From assembly GCF_025753855.1 (NCBI RefSeq), contig NZ_JAOWPT010000003.1:657032-721031 (forward strand): 64,000 nt of DNA. Direction: 5' to 3'. The DNA is from Mesorhizobium sp. ZC-5 (GTDB lineage Bacteria > Pseudomonadota > Alphaproteobacteria > Rhizobiales > Rhizobiaceae). Below, piece by piece: positions 55,374-64,000 of this stretch. The notes beneath the pieces are model-generated. The model was not told the DNA's origin. It did not search any database and was given only the letters and a program-made list of their open reading frames with translations. Position 1 is the stretch's first letter. Each line of letters opens with the position of its first letter. The translations under genes were made by a program, and so were the position numbers.

Positions 55374-56264
55374 TTGCGAGCGACAAGTCGGGATCGAGTG
55401 CGCGGGAAGGGGCACTTGAACAGGCGGTGGTTCGTGACGGCGGGTTTGGCGGCCATGGCCACACCCGTTTTGGGTCATGCTGGTGAAACTTCCTTCAAAT
55501 TCGGCCTTACCCCTGTATTTCTCTCCAATGATTTGGAGCTCCTCAGACACTTGCGTTCGTATCTGGAGTCCCGATTGGGAGGGGCTGTCGAGTTGGTGTC
55601 CCGTCGAACCTATCAGGAAATCACGGCCCTGCTGGTATCGGGACAAATCCATGCCGCCTGGATCTGCGGATATCCTTATGTGCAATACAAGGCCGACCTC
55701 GACCTTGTCGCGACACCGTCCTGGCACGGCAAGCCGCTCTACCAGTCTTACTTGATAACCACCCAAGGCAGGGACGTCGGCGATTGGACTCGCCTCCACG
55801 GCGATATCCACGCTTTCTCCGATCCGGATTCCAATTCAGGTTTCCTTGTCACGCGCGCATTGCTGGCCGAAAACCGCATGCTCCCCGATCAGTTCTTCTC
55901 ACGCAACTTCTTCACGTACGGCCACCGCAACGTCATTCGCGCGGTCGCTTCCGGACTGGCACAGTCGGGAAGCGTCGATGGTTACGTCTGGGAGGTGATG
56001 AAAGAAATCGAACCATCCCTGGTGAATCGCACGATGATTGTCAGGAAGTCCGAATGGCTGGGCTTTCCGCCGATCGCCTCGGCGAAGTCCCTGGCTTCCG
56101 ATTCAAGGATCGCGGCGCTGCGCGACGCACTGGTGTCCATGTCGGGAGACAGAGAGGGCCGAAAAGTGCTCGAAATGCTCCGTCTCGATGGTTTTCTCGT
56201 CACGCCACCCGCGCTATTCGACACGATCGCGGCCAAGGTCGAGACGGTGAGGCAATTCGGATGA
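55374..56264 (+). CDS. aioX: Periplasmic arsenite-binding sensor protein
   Basis: A 296-residue PhnD-family binding protein that senses arsenite for the AioS kinase. An exported N-terminus has a twin-arginine-like signal (RRWFVTAGLAAMATPVLG). The body shows FKFGLTPVFLSNDLELLRHL, HAAWICGYPYVQYK with a Cys in the ligand area, and SDPDSNSGFLVTRALL. AioX proteins bind As(III) through Cys. TTG at 55374 is chosen since GGGAGGTGA lies just before it; GTG at 55368 would overlap that site, and TTG at 55416 with GGAAGGGG is another option. The stop overlaps the aioS ATG. Confidence 0.85.
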   Translation: MRATSRDRVRGKGHLNRRWFVTAGLAAMATPVLGHAGETSFKFGLTPVFLSNDLELLRHLRSYLESRLGGAVELVSRRTYQEITALLVSGQIHAAWICGYPYVQYKADLDLVATPSWHGKPLYQSYLITTQGRDVGDWTRLHGDIHAFSDPDSNSGFLVTRALLAENRMLPDQFFSRNFFTYGHRNVIRAVASGLAQSGSVDGYVWEVMKEIEPSLVNRTMIVRKSEWLGFPPIASAKSLASDSRIAALRDALVSMSGDREGRKVLEMLRLDGFLVTPPALFDTIAAKVETVRQFG

Positions 56265-57718
56265 ACCCGTTCCGACGCTGGCAATCGATTCCTGTTTCGT
56301 TTCGCGTGCCGGCGATCGTCGCCATCCTGATGGTCGTCATCACCGCCGCGATTTCCGAACGAGTTCTCGATCGATTGTCCCGTATCCAGGAAAGCTATCT
56401 CAACGGCTTGGCGGGCACGTATCTTGATGGCCTTTCGTCTTCAATATTGCCAGCCGTTTTGCGGGGGGACGTCTGGGAAGTATTCGACGCTCTCGATCGA
56501 TCCTCGACCGTTTATGAAGCTCTAGCCCCAATCGAAACGGTGGTCACGGGATCGGACGATCGTGTTCTTGCGGCAAGCGACCCGGGAAAGATTGAGACTT
56601 ACTCCGTACTGCCTGCAGAGTATTCGGCGCGTTACGGACCTGGCAACGTAACGATCGACGGCCAAAGGCTTACCGGGTTTGCCCACCGCGAGCTGATTTA
56701 CCAGGGCCAGCATATCGGTACGATCCACGCTACATTCGACGTGTCGCATCTTTTTGCGGAGAGGCGCGAGGTTCTGATCACCTTGTTGGTCACGAACGGA
56801 ATTGTTGCTGTCTTGTTCGCCTTCGGAGGCTTCCTGCTTGTTCGGCGCATGGTGGGTCCGATCCGCGTTCTGGAAAACCATATGCGATCGGCCGCCCAAG
56901 GGGTTGCCGAGCCAATTTCAGCGAACGAAATCCCCCGGGGGGATGGCGAAGTCGCCAGCCTTTTCCACGGCTACAACGCGTTGGTGCATGCCGAGCGCGA
57001 GCGTGCAAATTTCGCCATGCAACTTGCCGAGGAAGAAAAGTTGGCAAGCTTGGGTCGCTTGGCTTCAGGAATGGCGCATGAGATCAACAATCCCCTTGGC
57101 GGTCTGTTCAATGCCATCGACACCCTGAAGGAACACGGTCAGACCCCTGGAGTCAGGGAGACCTCGATCCGGCTGATTGAACGCGGACTGGCAGGCATTC
57201 GGGATGTCGTGGAGGCTGCTTTGGCCACGTACAGGCCGGAACGTTCACAGCACCCGCTGACAGCCGAAGATTTGGAGGACGTCGGCCTGCTGATCAGGCC
57301 GGAGTTGCGTCGCAAAATGCAGCGTCTCGAATGGGATGTCGTATGGCGGTCATCCAAAGAGCTTCCAATCCGGGGCGGTTTGGTCAGACAGGCATTGCTC
57401 AACCTGCTTTTGAACGCAACGGCAGCGACACCGGAAGGCGGCCAGGTGAGCTTTTCGGCAACAAGTACCGAGCGGATGTTGACCATCGATATTGGAGATG
57501 AAGGCCCGGGAATGCCGCCGGATATCGCAGGAATCCTGCTCGATCGTGATCCCGGACCTGCCGTACGGGCTGGTCGAGGTCTGGGTCTCTGGATGGTCCG
57601 TCGCGTGATTGACGATTTGGGCGGAACGATCAAGATAGGCGAAAAATCCACGGGAGGCACGGCGATTACCCTGCTGCTGCCCCTGGAATGGGAGGATCAG
57701 AAAGCCAATGCTGCCTGA
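56261..57718 (+). CDS. aioS: Arsenite-responsive sensor histidine kinase
   Basis: A 485-residue membrane kinase. Two membrane helices (about residues 15-35 and 170-195) enclose a periplasmic sensor domain of about 130 residues, the likely contact for AioX. A HAMP segment (LVRRMVGPIRVLENHM) follows, then the phosphoacceptor GRLASGMAHEINNPLGG, N-box LLNLLLNATAA, DEGPGMPPD and a GRGLGLWMV G-box. The start forms an ATGA overlap with aioX, and its end overlaps aioR, so the three genes are one translational unit. Confidence 0.9.
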   Translation: MNPFRRWQSIPVSFRVPAIVAILMVVITAAISERVLDRLSRIQESYLNGLAGTYLDGLSSSILPAVLRGDVWEVFDALDRSSTVYEALAPIETVVTGSDDRVLAASDPGKIETYSVLPAEYSARYGPGNVTIDGQRLTGFAHRELIYQGQHIGTIHATFDVSHLFAERREVLITLLVTNGIVAVLFAFGGFLLVRRMVGPIRVLENHMRSAAQGVAEPISANEIPRGDGEVASLFHGYNALVHAERERANFAMQLAEEEKLASLGRLASGMAHEINNPLGGLFNAIDTLKEHGQTPGVRETSIRLIERGLAGIRDVVEAALATYRPERSQHPLTAEDLEDVGLLIRPELRRKMQRLEWDVVWRSSKELPIRGGLVRQALLNLLLNATAATPEGGQVSFSATSTERMLTIDIGDEGPGMPPDIAGILLDRDPGPAVRAGRGLGLWMVRRVIDDLGGTIKIGEKSTGGTAITLLLPLEWEDQKANAA

Positions 57719-59042
57719 GCGGGCGAGAGTGGGTCTTGTCGAAGACGATCCGGTCATGGGCGGCTCGATCGTCCAGCGGCTCGAACTGGAAGGATGGCGG
57801 GTCACGTGGTGGGAGACGGGGAGGGAGGCGATCTCGGAAATCGGTACGCTGCCGCAATCCCTTGATCTGGTCATCTGCGACGTTCGTCTTCCGGATGTTT
57901 CGGGCGAGACCGTATTCAACGAACTTGCCAAGCTGCCCAATACGCCGCCCTTTATGTTCGTTACGGGGTATGGAGAAATCGATCAGGCGGTTCGATTGAT
58001 GAAGTCCGGCGCAGTCGATTTCATGACCAAGCCGTTTTCCATGGATGAATTCCTTCGCCGCATAGAACTCGGCCGCCGTCCTACCGGCACGCGTGCCCAC
58101 GACTATGTGCTTGGTGTCTCGGATTCCATGCATTCGGTCGAGGACATGTTGCGGCGCTATGCTCCGCACGATTTGCCTGTCCTCATCATGGGCGAGACTG
58201 GATCCGGCAAGGAAGTTGCCGCGCGCTATCTCCACCAGGTTTCCCCGCGCTCCGGAGACCCGTTCATCGCGGTGAACTGCGCCGCGATCCCGCATGAGCT
58301 TCTCGAGAGTGAGCTGTTCGGCCACGAAAAAGGATCGTTCACGAACGCCTCCCAGCGTCATCTTGGCTACGCCGAGAGGGCAGGCCGGGGCACCCTGTTT
58401 CTGGATGAAATCGGCGACATGCCCCTTGCCTTGCAGGCCAAGCTCCTTCGCCTCGTCGAGGAGGGGACTTTCCTGCGCGTAGGCGGTGAAGCACCTGTGC
58501 CTTTCAAGGCCCGTATCGTGTCGGCGACGCATCGCAACCTTCCCGCAGCCGGCTCCGGGAATTTTCGGGAAGACCTTTATTTTCGCTTGGCGGTCCTACC
58601 CGTCGACATACCCCCGCTCCGGGAGCGCGCCGACGACATTGCCTGGCTTATGGACCGCTTTCTCGCGGATGCGAGCACCCGGACCGACAACCGCATTCGC
58701 GGCCTCAGTGCTCTTGCGGAAGAGGCTGCGCTTTCGCACGGCTGGAAAGGCAACGTTCGCGAATTGCGAAACCGCATCGAGCGCGCGGCCGCGCTGTCGA
58801 CCACTGAGTGGATCATGCCCGGGGACCTTTTTCCGGAGCAGTTCGGAAGATCGACGGCTGAAGATTTTCTTTCTCTGTCGGTCGTGCGCGACGCGGCGGA
58901 AAAACGCCAGATCGAGCGTGCGCTGGAACAAACCGGCGGCCAGATCGCTAAGGCTGCAGGATTGCTTGCAGTCTCCCGAACCACGTTATGGGAGAAGATG
59001 ACGCGGTTCGGAATGGCTGATCGCGAACGTTCGGATTCCTGA
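57708..59042 (+). CDS. aioR: Sigma-54-dependent response regulator of arsenite oxidase
   Basis: A 444-residue NtrC-family activator. The receiver domain has VEDDP, the phosphorylated Asp in VICDVRLPD, and the Lys in FMTKPFS. The AAA+ domain has Walker A GETGSGKEVAARYL, the sigma-54 contact loop, Walker B GTLFLDEIGDM, and RIVSATHRNLP. A Fis-type helix-turn-helix closes the protein (GGQIAKAAGLLAVSRTTLWEK). The contact loop reads GSFTNA instead of the canonical GAFTGA; F and T are kept. It should activate the sigma-54 promoter before aioB. Confidence 0.9.
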   Translation: MLPERARVGLVEDDPVMGGSIVQRLELEGWRVTWWETGREAISEIGTLPQSLDLVICDVRLPDVSGETVFNELAKLPNTPPFMFVTGYGEIDQAVRLMKSGAVDFMTKPFSMDEFLRRIELGRRPTGTRAHDYVLGVSDSMHSVEDMLRRYAPHDLPVLIMGETGSGKEVAARYLHQVSPRSGDPFIAVNCAAIPHELLESELFGHEKGSFTNASQRHLGYAERAGRGTLFLDEIGDMPLALQAKLLRLVEEGTFLRVGGEAPVPFKARIVSATHRNLPAAGSGNFREDLYFRLAVLPVDIPPLRERADDIAWLMDRFLADASTRTDNRIRGLSALAEEAALSHGWKGNVRELRNRIERAAALSTTEWIMPGDLFPEQFGRSTAEDFLSLSVVRDAAEKRQIERALEQTGGQIAKAAGLLAVSRTTLWEKMTRFGMADRERSDS

Positions 59043-59045
59043 ACC

Positions 59046-59069
59046 TTCGGCACTGCACCAAGTGCGGAA
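59046..59069. promoter_or_regulatory. Inverted repeat, candidate AioR enhancer site
   Basis: TTCGGCACT-N6-AGTGCGGAA has 9-base arms with one mismatch, centred about 85 bases before the -24 element of the aioBA promoter. It fits the place and symmetry of an enhancer for an NtrC-type dimer. Confidence 0.5.
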
Positions 59070-59141
59070 ATCCGAACGGGCGGTAGAAACGATTTGCTCT
59101 GAATCCTTAAATAATGCCGCAACATCAATGGCTGGCGAAAT

Positions 59142-59157
59142 TGGCACGAAGGTTGCT
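59142..59157 (+). promoter_or_regulatory. Sigma-54 promoter of aioBA
   Basis: TGGCACGAAGGTTGCT matches the -24/-12 consensus (TGGCACG-N4-TTGCW) at every defined base. It lies 42 bases before the aioB start and just after aioR, the matching activator. Confidence 0.9.
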
Positions 59158-59198
59158 GTCTTCTTGGTGAGGTCAAAAACCATCATCGGGAGGAACGT

Positions 59199-59720
59199 AT
59201 GGAACGGTGCAGCAAACTGGTCGATATCGGCAGGCGTCAATTCCTCAGAGGGAGCGCATTCGCAGCTGCAGGAGTGGCAACGGCGGTCAGCCTGCCGACG
59301 CAGGCCAAGGCCGCGTCCGCACTTGCACTGGTCGAATACCCTTCCAACAAGCTGGCCAATGTTTCGGACCTGAAGCCGAATGAGCCCTTCGACGTCGGCT
59401 ATCCTGACGATGACGCTCCGGGCGTGCTTCTGAAGCTGGGCACTCGGGTCCAGGGGGGTGCCGGCCCCGACGGCGACATTGTCGGCTTCTCGACCGTGTG
59501 CCCGCACAAGGGTTTTCCCCTGACCTACAATGCCGACGACCACAGCTTCAACTGCCCGGGTCACTATTCCCGGTTTGATGCGGATGCCGGCGGCCAACAG
59601 ATATGGGGGCAATCGACTGCCAATCTTCCGCAGTACGCGCTGCGCATAGACGACAAAGGCGACATCTATGCCGAGGGGGTCGACGAGCTCCTCTACGGCC
59701 GCTTGAGCAATGTTCTCTGA
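59199..59720 (+). CDS. aioB: Arsenite oxidase small (Rieske) subunit
   Basis: A 173-residue periplasmic Rieske protein that takes electrons from AioA. A Tat signal (GRRQFLRGSAFAAAGVATA) exports the complex with AioA. The 2Fe-2S cluster is bound by CPHKG and CPGHYSRFD (Cys-x-His and Cys-x2-His). The positions of the optional Rieske disulfide are Phe (CPHKGF) and Gly (CPGH), so that bridge is absent, as in the Alcaligenes type. The ending YAEGVDELLYGRLSNVL is characteristic of AioB. GGGAGGAAC precedes the start. Confidence 0.93.
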   Translation: MERCSKLVDIGRRQFLRGSAFAAAGVATAVSLPTQAKAASALALVEYPSNKLANVSDLKPNEPFDVGYPDDDAPGVLLKLGTRVQGGAGPDGDIVGFSTVCPHKGFPLTYNADDHSFNCPGHYSRFDADAGGQQIWGQSTANLPQYALRIDDKGDIYAEGVDELLYGRLSNVL

Positions 59721-59734
59721 GGGAGGATCGGATC

Positions 59735-62197
59735 ATGGCCTACAAACGTCACGTTGACCGGCTGCCGATCATTCCGGCAGATGCCAAGAAGCACAACGTC
59801 ACCTGCCACTACTGCATCGTTGGATGCGGCTATCACGCCTATACCTGGCCAGCCAACAAACAGGGCGGTACCGAAGCCGCTTCGAATGTCTTTGGCGTCG
59901 ACCTGTCACAACAGCAGGCCGCCGAGACGGACGCCTGGTACGCGCCATCGATGTACAACGTCGTGAAGCAGGACGGCCAGGACGTCCATATCGTCATCAA
60001 GCCCGACCATGAGTGCGAAGTGAATTCCGGCCTCGGATCCGTCCGTGGCGCTCGCATGGGGGAACTCCGTTACTCGACGACCCGGAATTCGCAGTTGCAG
60101 AGGCTCACCGATCCCATGGTCTGGCGCTACGGGCAAATGCAGCCGACCTCCTGGGACGATGCGTTGGACCTCGTTGCCCGCGTGACCGCGGCGGTCGTCA
60201 AAGAGCAGGGGGAGGATGGCCTGTTCGTGTCGGTGTTCGACCACGGCGGATCAGCCGGCGGATACGAAAACACCTGGGGTACCGGAAAGCTTTATTTCGG
60301 ATCCATGAAGGTCAAGAACATCCGCATCCACAATCGGCCTGCCTACAATTCGGAAGTTCATGCCACCCGCGATATGGGCGTTGGCGAACTGAACAATTGC
60401 TACGAGGATGCGGAACTGGCCGACACGATCGTCTCGGTCGGAAACAATCCCCTGGAAACCCAGACGAACTACTTTCTGAATCACTGGGTACCGAACCTTC
60501 GCGGCACCTCCATGCAGAAGAAGCAGGAGCAGCTTCCGGATGAGCCGCACGCGAACGGCCGGATCATCTTCGTCGATCCGCGCCGGACGGTTTCGGTGAA
60601 TGCCGCCGAGGCGGAAGCCGGCAAGGATAACGTGATGCACCTTGCCATCAACTCCGGAACCGACATGGTGCTGTTCAATGCTTGGCTGACCGAAATTGCC
60701 GACAAGGGGTGGATGGACAAGGAGTTCATCGAAGCCTCGACAAAGGACTTCGACAAGGCGCTCGCCGCCAACAAGACAACTCTGGAACAGGCAGCCGAGA
60801 TCACCGGGCTGACCGTCGATCAGATACGCCAGTCAGCAGCCTGGATCGCCGAACCCAAGGAGGGCAAGCGGCGGCGCACCATGTTCGCCTACGAAAAAGG
60901 CCTGATCTGGGGCAACGATAACTATCGTACGAATGCTGCTCTCGTAAACGTTGCCCTGGGCACGGGGAATGTTGGCCGCGAGGGTGGCGGCTGTGTCCGC
61001 ATGGGCGGCCACCAGGAGGGATACGTACGACCCTCGGATGCCCACGTGGGGCGTCCTGCAGCCTATGTCGACAAGCTCCTGATCGAGGGGAAGGGTGGTG
61101 TTCATCACATCTGGGCCTGCGACCACTACAAGACCACGTTGAACGCCCACCAGTTCAACATGGTCTACAAGAAGCGCACGGACATCGTGAAAGACGCGAT
61201 GAATGCCGTGCCTTATGGCGATCGCGAGGGAATGGTGAAGGCCATTACCGATGCGATCAAGGCCGGTGGCTTGTTCTCAGTCGACGTCGACATCATTCCT
61301 TCGAAGATCGGGGCGGCGAGCCACGTCTGGCTTCCGGCTGCCGAGTCCGGCGAAATGAACCTGACCTCCATGAACGGCGAGAGGCGGATGCGTCTGGTCG
61401 AGCGCTACATGGACCCGCCCGGAAATGCGAAGCCCGATTGTATGATAGCCGCAGGCCTCGCCCAGCACATGGAGAAGGTCCTCCGCGAAATGGGAGACAA
61501 TGCCTATGCGGACCAGTTCAAGGGTTACGATTGGAGGACCGAAGAAGATGCCTTCATGGATGGCTACAACAAGAATGCAGGTGGCGGTGAGTTCGTGACA
61601 TACGAGCGCCTCCGCGCCATGGGCAACAACGGCTTCCAAGAGCCTGCCACGGCTTTCGAGGACGGCAAGATCGTCGGAACCAAACGTCTCTATACCGACG
61701 GCAAGTTCGGGACCAAGGATGGCAAGGCGACCTTTATGGAGGCCCTGTGGCGCGGCCTCCAAGCCCCGGGCAAGGAGGAGCAGAAAAAGAACAACAAGTA
61801 CCTCATCAACAACGGCCGCGCGAACCAGGTCTGGCAAAATGCCTTCCTCGATCAGGAAAGCGAGTTCGTCATGGATCGGTGGCCCTATCCGTTCATCGAG
61901 ATGAGTCCCGACGATATGTCCGAACTTGGTGTCAAGAACGGTGACCTCGTCGAGGTCTACAACGAGAGCGGCTCCACGCAGGCGATGGTCTACCCGACGC
62001 CGACGGCCAGAAAGGGAGAAACGTTCATGCTGTTCGGGTTCCCGACCGGAGTGCAGGGCAATGTAATTAACGCCGGCACGAACGAACTGATCCTGCCGAA
62101 TTACAAGCAAACCTGGGCGAACATCCGGAAAATTTCGGATGCGCCCGAAGGCGTGAAGCACCTGTCATTCAAGTCGCAGGAATACCAAGCGACGTGA
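59735..62197 (+). CDS. aioA: Arsenite oxidase large (molybdenum) subunit
   Basis: An 820-residue catalytic subunit that oxidises arsenite to arsenate at a bis-MGD molybdenum centre in the periplasm, exported with AioB. The N-terminal 3Fe-4S site is CHYCIVGCGYHAYTWP. Substrate-site landmarks are HNRPAYNSEVHATRD (His and Glu) and CVRMGGHQEGYVRP (Arg and His), which agree with residues known from AioA structures. The C-terminal cap is present (LFGFPTGVQGNVINAGTNEL). Full family length and no frame breaks, so it should be active. GGGAGGATCG precedes the start. Confidence 0.95.
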   Translation: MAYKRHVDRLPIIPADAKKHNVTCHYCIVGCGYHAYTWPANKQGGTEAASNVFGVDLSQQQAAETDAWYAPSMYNVVKQDGQDVHIVIKPDHECEVNSGLGSVRGARMGELRYSTTRNSQLQRLTDPMVWRYGQMQPTSWDDALDLVARVTAAVVKEQGEDGLFVSVFDHGGSAGGYENTWGTGKLYFGSMKVKNIRIHNRPAYNSEVHATRDMGVGELNNCYEDAELADTIVSVGNNPLETQTNYFLNHWVPNLRGTSMQKKQEQLPDEPHANGRIIFVDPRRTVSVNAAEAEAGKDNVMHLAINSGTDMVLFNAWLTEIADKGWMDKEFIEASTKDFDKALAANKTTLEQAAEITGLTVDQIRQSAAWIAEPKEGKRRRTMFAYEKGLIWGNDNYRTNAALVNVALGTGNVGREGGGCVRMGGHQEGYVRPSDAHVGRPAAYVDKLLIEGKGGVHHIWACDHYKTTLNAHQFNMVYKKRTDIVKDAMNAVPYGDREGMVKAITDAIKAGGLFSVDVDIIPSKIGAASHVWLPAAESGEMNLTSMNGERRMRLVERYMDPPGNAKPDCMIAAGLAQHMEKVLREMGDNAYADQFKGYDWRTEEDAFMDGYNKNAGGGEFVTYERLRAMGNNGFQEPATAFEDGKIVGTKRLYTDGKFGTKDGKATFMEALWRGLQAPGKEEQKKNNKYLINNGRANQVWQNAFLDQESEFVMDRWPYPFIEMSPDDMSELGVKNGDLVEVYNESGSTQAMVYPTPTARKGETFMLFGFPTGVQGNVINAGTNELILPNYKQTWANIRKISDAPEGVKHLSFKSQEYQAT

Positions 62198-62215
62198 ATG
62201 CCTCCCATTCCGAAT

Positions 62216-62241
62216 CCCGCCGCGAGAAACATCGCGGCGGG
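62216..62241 (+). terminator. Hairpin after aioA
   Basis: A perfect 10-bp stem (CCCGCCGCGA with TCGCGGCGGG, loop GAAACA) lies 19 bases past the aioA stop. There is no clear U-tract, so termination may be partial and moeA may still be partly co-transcribed. Confidence 0.65.
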
Positions 62242-62468
62242 ATCGTATTATGCCGTTGGGCGTGCCGCAGGAGCCGCGCGCTGGCTCAACTACTCCAAGG
62301 CATGATGACGAAGAACGGCCGTTTTCGGCTGGGGTGACACCGTTTGGCGGTGTGTCTGCTCAACTCGAGTGAGGTCCCGAATCCAAAATGGCTTTTGCGG
62401 AACCGAACGCCTGATGAAATCCGGGACCACGTCGCCTACCTTTAGAGTGCTCCCAAACAGAGGCTGAC

Positions 62469-63743
62469 ATGCAACCCGTCCTTGCCGTGACTGAAAACAA
62501 CTGCAGTGCAGGCGCAAAAAGCAGTGTCATTCCTGTCGACATCGCCGCCGCGAAGGCGGTTTCGATTGCAACGCCCGTCAGGGATACAGAACACCTCCCG
62601 CTCCTGGCAGCCGCAGGGAGAGTACTGGCCGGGGATATCAACGCACGGATCGATCTTCCGCCTTTCGACAACTCCGCGATGGACGGATATGCGATCAGGT
62701 CTTGCGAGGTGAAGGGCGAGGGCCCGTGGGAGTTTCAGCTGACGGGTCGCGTCGCAGCGGGCAGCTCCGGAAGTAGTTTCGCGACAACGGGGAACGTGGC
62801 CGTCCGGATATTCACAGGTGCGCCTGTGCCGACAGGTTTTGATACTGTCGTCATGCAGGAACATTGTGAGCGCGATGGTGACCGTGTCGTCATTGTGAAA
62901 GGTCCAAGATCAGGTGCTAACATCCGACGCGCGGGCGAGGACGTGCGTGGGGGAACGCCAATTCTGTCTGCTGGATCGCAATTGACCCCGCAAAGGATGG
63001 CCCTTCTTGCTGGCCAGGGTTTCGCGGAAGTCGAGGTCTTGCGAAAAGTTCGCATTGGCCTGATTTCCACCGGCTCGGAATTGCAGGAGCCAGGTGGATT
63101 TCTTTCTTTTGGGCAAATCTACAACTCCAATCGCGTGATGATCCACTCCACGATGGCTACGTTCGCTTGGGCCCAGGTTGTGGACTTGGGAATTGTGCCT
63201 GATAGCCGCGCAGCACTCGTCGAAATACTTGGGGAGGCCTCTCGGAGTTGCGATGTGCTTGTAACCACAGGCGGTGTCTCGGCAGGTGAGGAGGACCACG
63301 TTGTGTCGGCTCTCAATCACCATCGCGGCGCGCTGGATGTGATGAAGGTCGCCATGAGACCCGGGAAGCCAGTAAAAATCGGCTTGATCGACAAAATGCT
63401 CTTCGCTGGGTTGCCGGGCAATCCGAATGCGGCTTTGGTTACCTTCCTCCAGATCGCGCTACCTGCAATCCGGAAAACTGCAGGGTTGTCGGATGTAGGA
63501 CCGACCTGGCTGCCTGGCGTTGCAGGATTCGACTACGAAAAAAAGCTGGGCCGGACCGAGTTTGTCCCTGTCAGACAGATCGGAACGGACGACGTGGGGC
63601 GGCCAATCCTAGAAATGCTTGGACGCGGATCATCTCCCAGCCTTTCAGCCATGGCGTTGGCCGAGGGAATTGCGGTGTTGCGCCCCGATGCTACTGCAAT
63701 CGAACATGGCAATCCGCTTTATTTCGAATCCTTGATTTCTTGA
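62469..63743 (+). CDS. moeA: Molybdopterin molybdenumtransferase
   Basis: A 424-residue MoeA enzyme, which inserts molybdate into adenylated molybdopterin. Motifs are LPPFDNSAMDGYAIR near residue 60, VRIFTGAPVPTGFDTVVMQE, GANIRRAGEDV, STGSEL, TTGGVSAGEEDHV and MRPGKPVKIG with GLPGNPNA. It lies behind aioBA, as in other aio clusters, and would serve AioA and perhaps PaoC. The cytochrome c gene usual at this spot is missing. Confidence 0.92.
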   Translation: MQPVLAVTENNCSAGAKSSVIPVDIAAAKAVSIATPVRDTEHLPLLAAAGRVLAGDINARIDLPPFDNSAMDGYAIRSCEVKGEGPWEFQLTGRVAAGSSGSSFATTGNVAVRIFTGAPVPTGFDTVVMQEHCERDGDRVVIVKGPRSGANIRRAGEDVRGGTPILSAGSQLTPQRMALLAGQGFAEVEVLRKVRIGLISTGSELQEPGGFLSFGQIYNSNRVMIHSTMATFAWAQVVDLGIVPDSRAALVEILGEASRSCDVLVTTGGVSAGEEDHVVSALNHHRGALDVMKVAMRPGKPVKIGLIDKMLFAGLPGNPNAALVTFLQIALPAIRKTAGLSDVGPTWLPGVAGFDYEKKLGRTEFVPVRQIGTDDVGRPILEMLGRGSSPSLSAMALAEGIAVLRPDATAIEHGNPLYFESLIS

Positions 63744-63766
63744 GGAAGCACGTCTGAGAACGCGAC

Positions 63767-63786
63767 TTCCAAGGTCTTCCTTGGAA
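63767..63786 (+). terminator. Hairpin after moeA
   Basis: A perfect 8-bp stem (TTCCAAGG with CCTTGGAA, loop TCTT) 24 bases past the moeA stop. No U-tract follows. Confidence 0.5.
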
Positions 63787-64000
63787 TGACCCGAAAGACC
63801 TTTGCAATCCTTGCGGAATGACAGCTTCGCGCACCCAAGTCGGCCGCTCAGAGTGGTTTGATCGCTGCCTGAAAGCCGACCTTCCCGGCGACCGCTGACA
63901 GACGTGGATGCGCCAATTTCTGACCTTCCACACCGCTCAACCGGAGGGCTTGTTTCGGATCGGAACCAGTCGTTGGGCCGTGCCCACAATTCCTAAGCAC

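Overview
The window looks like chromosome plus a large genomic island from an alphaproteobacterium of the order Rhizobiales, most like Mesorhizobium and relatives. The basis is the high-GC codon use, a DUF982 protein, an alanine dehydrogenase divergent from an Lrp regulator, two cyclopropane-fatty-acid synthases, twin-arginine signals on many exported enzymes, and an alphaproteobacterial style aio cluster. This placement is inference from gene content; no search was run.

Positions 1-25,400 read as ordinary chromosome. They hold a DapB-like reductase, a sugar transferase, alanine dehydrogenase with its Lrp-type regulator, a membrane GGDEF/EAL protein, a Tat-exported CpdB-type phosphoesterase, an MFS efflux pump, a glycerophosphodiesterase, a FAD oxidoreductase - DUF1365 - CFA synthase lipid cluster, many small membrane, lipo- and regulatory proteins, an O-methyltransferase and a membrane acyltransferase. 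One insertion stands out: a repeat-containing protein with a Gly/Ala-rich hydrophobic domain (13,100) followed by a four-helix membrane protein (14,493), which resembles an effector and immunity pair.

At 25,416-25,460 there is only the 3' half of a tRNA-Asn gene, followed by a complete P4-type tyrosine integrase (25,963). This marks the left end of an island that seems to run past the right edge. Its first part (27,595-36,674) looks like a defence cassette: an Xre regulator with an operator-like inverted repeat, a same-strand run coding for a small protein, a soluble FtsH-like AAA+ ATPase, its M41 zinc-protease half as a separate gene, a metallophosphoesterase, two tandem paralogues of unknown family and a reverse transcriptase with a helical C-terminal region, then a convergent OLD-family nuclease. 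I do not recognise this combination as a named system.

The middle of the island (36,675-50,458) is looser. It holds a galactose-dehydrogenase-like oxidoreductase, a frameshifted TPR gene, a second CFA synthase, a LysR regulator divergent from a complete PaoABC-type molybdenum aldehyde oxidoreductase operon, a UvrD-helicase fragment, small genes and several stretches with nothing I can support.

The last part (50,459-63,743) is an arsenite-oxidation and phosphorus module. phnCDE is preceded by four Pho-box half-sites at exact 11-bp spacing. A COG0701/ArsP-like permease diverges from a LysR regulator. Then come aioX-aioS-aioR (arsenite sensing), a near-palindrome that could be the AioR enhancer, a consensus sigma-54 promoter, aioB-aioA (arsenite oxidase) and moeA (molybdenum cofactor insertion). 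The usual cytochrome c gene between aioA and moeA is absent.
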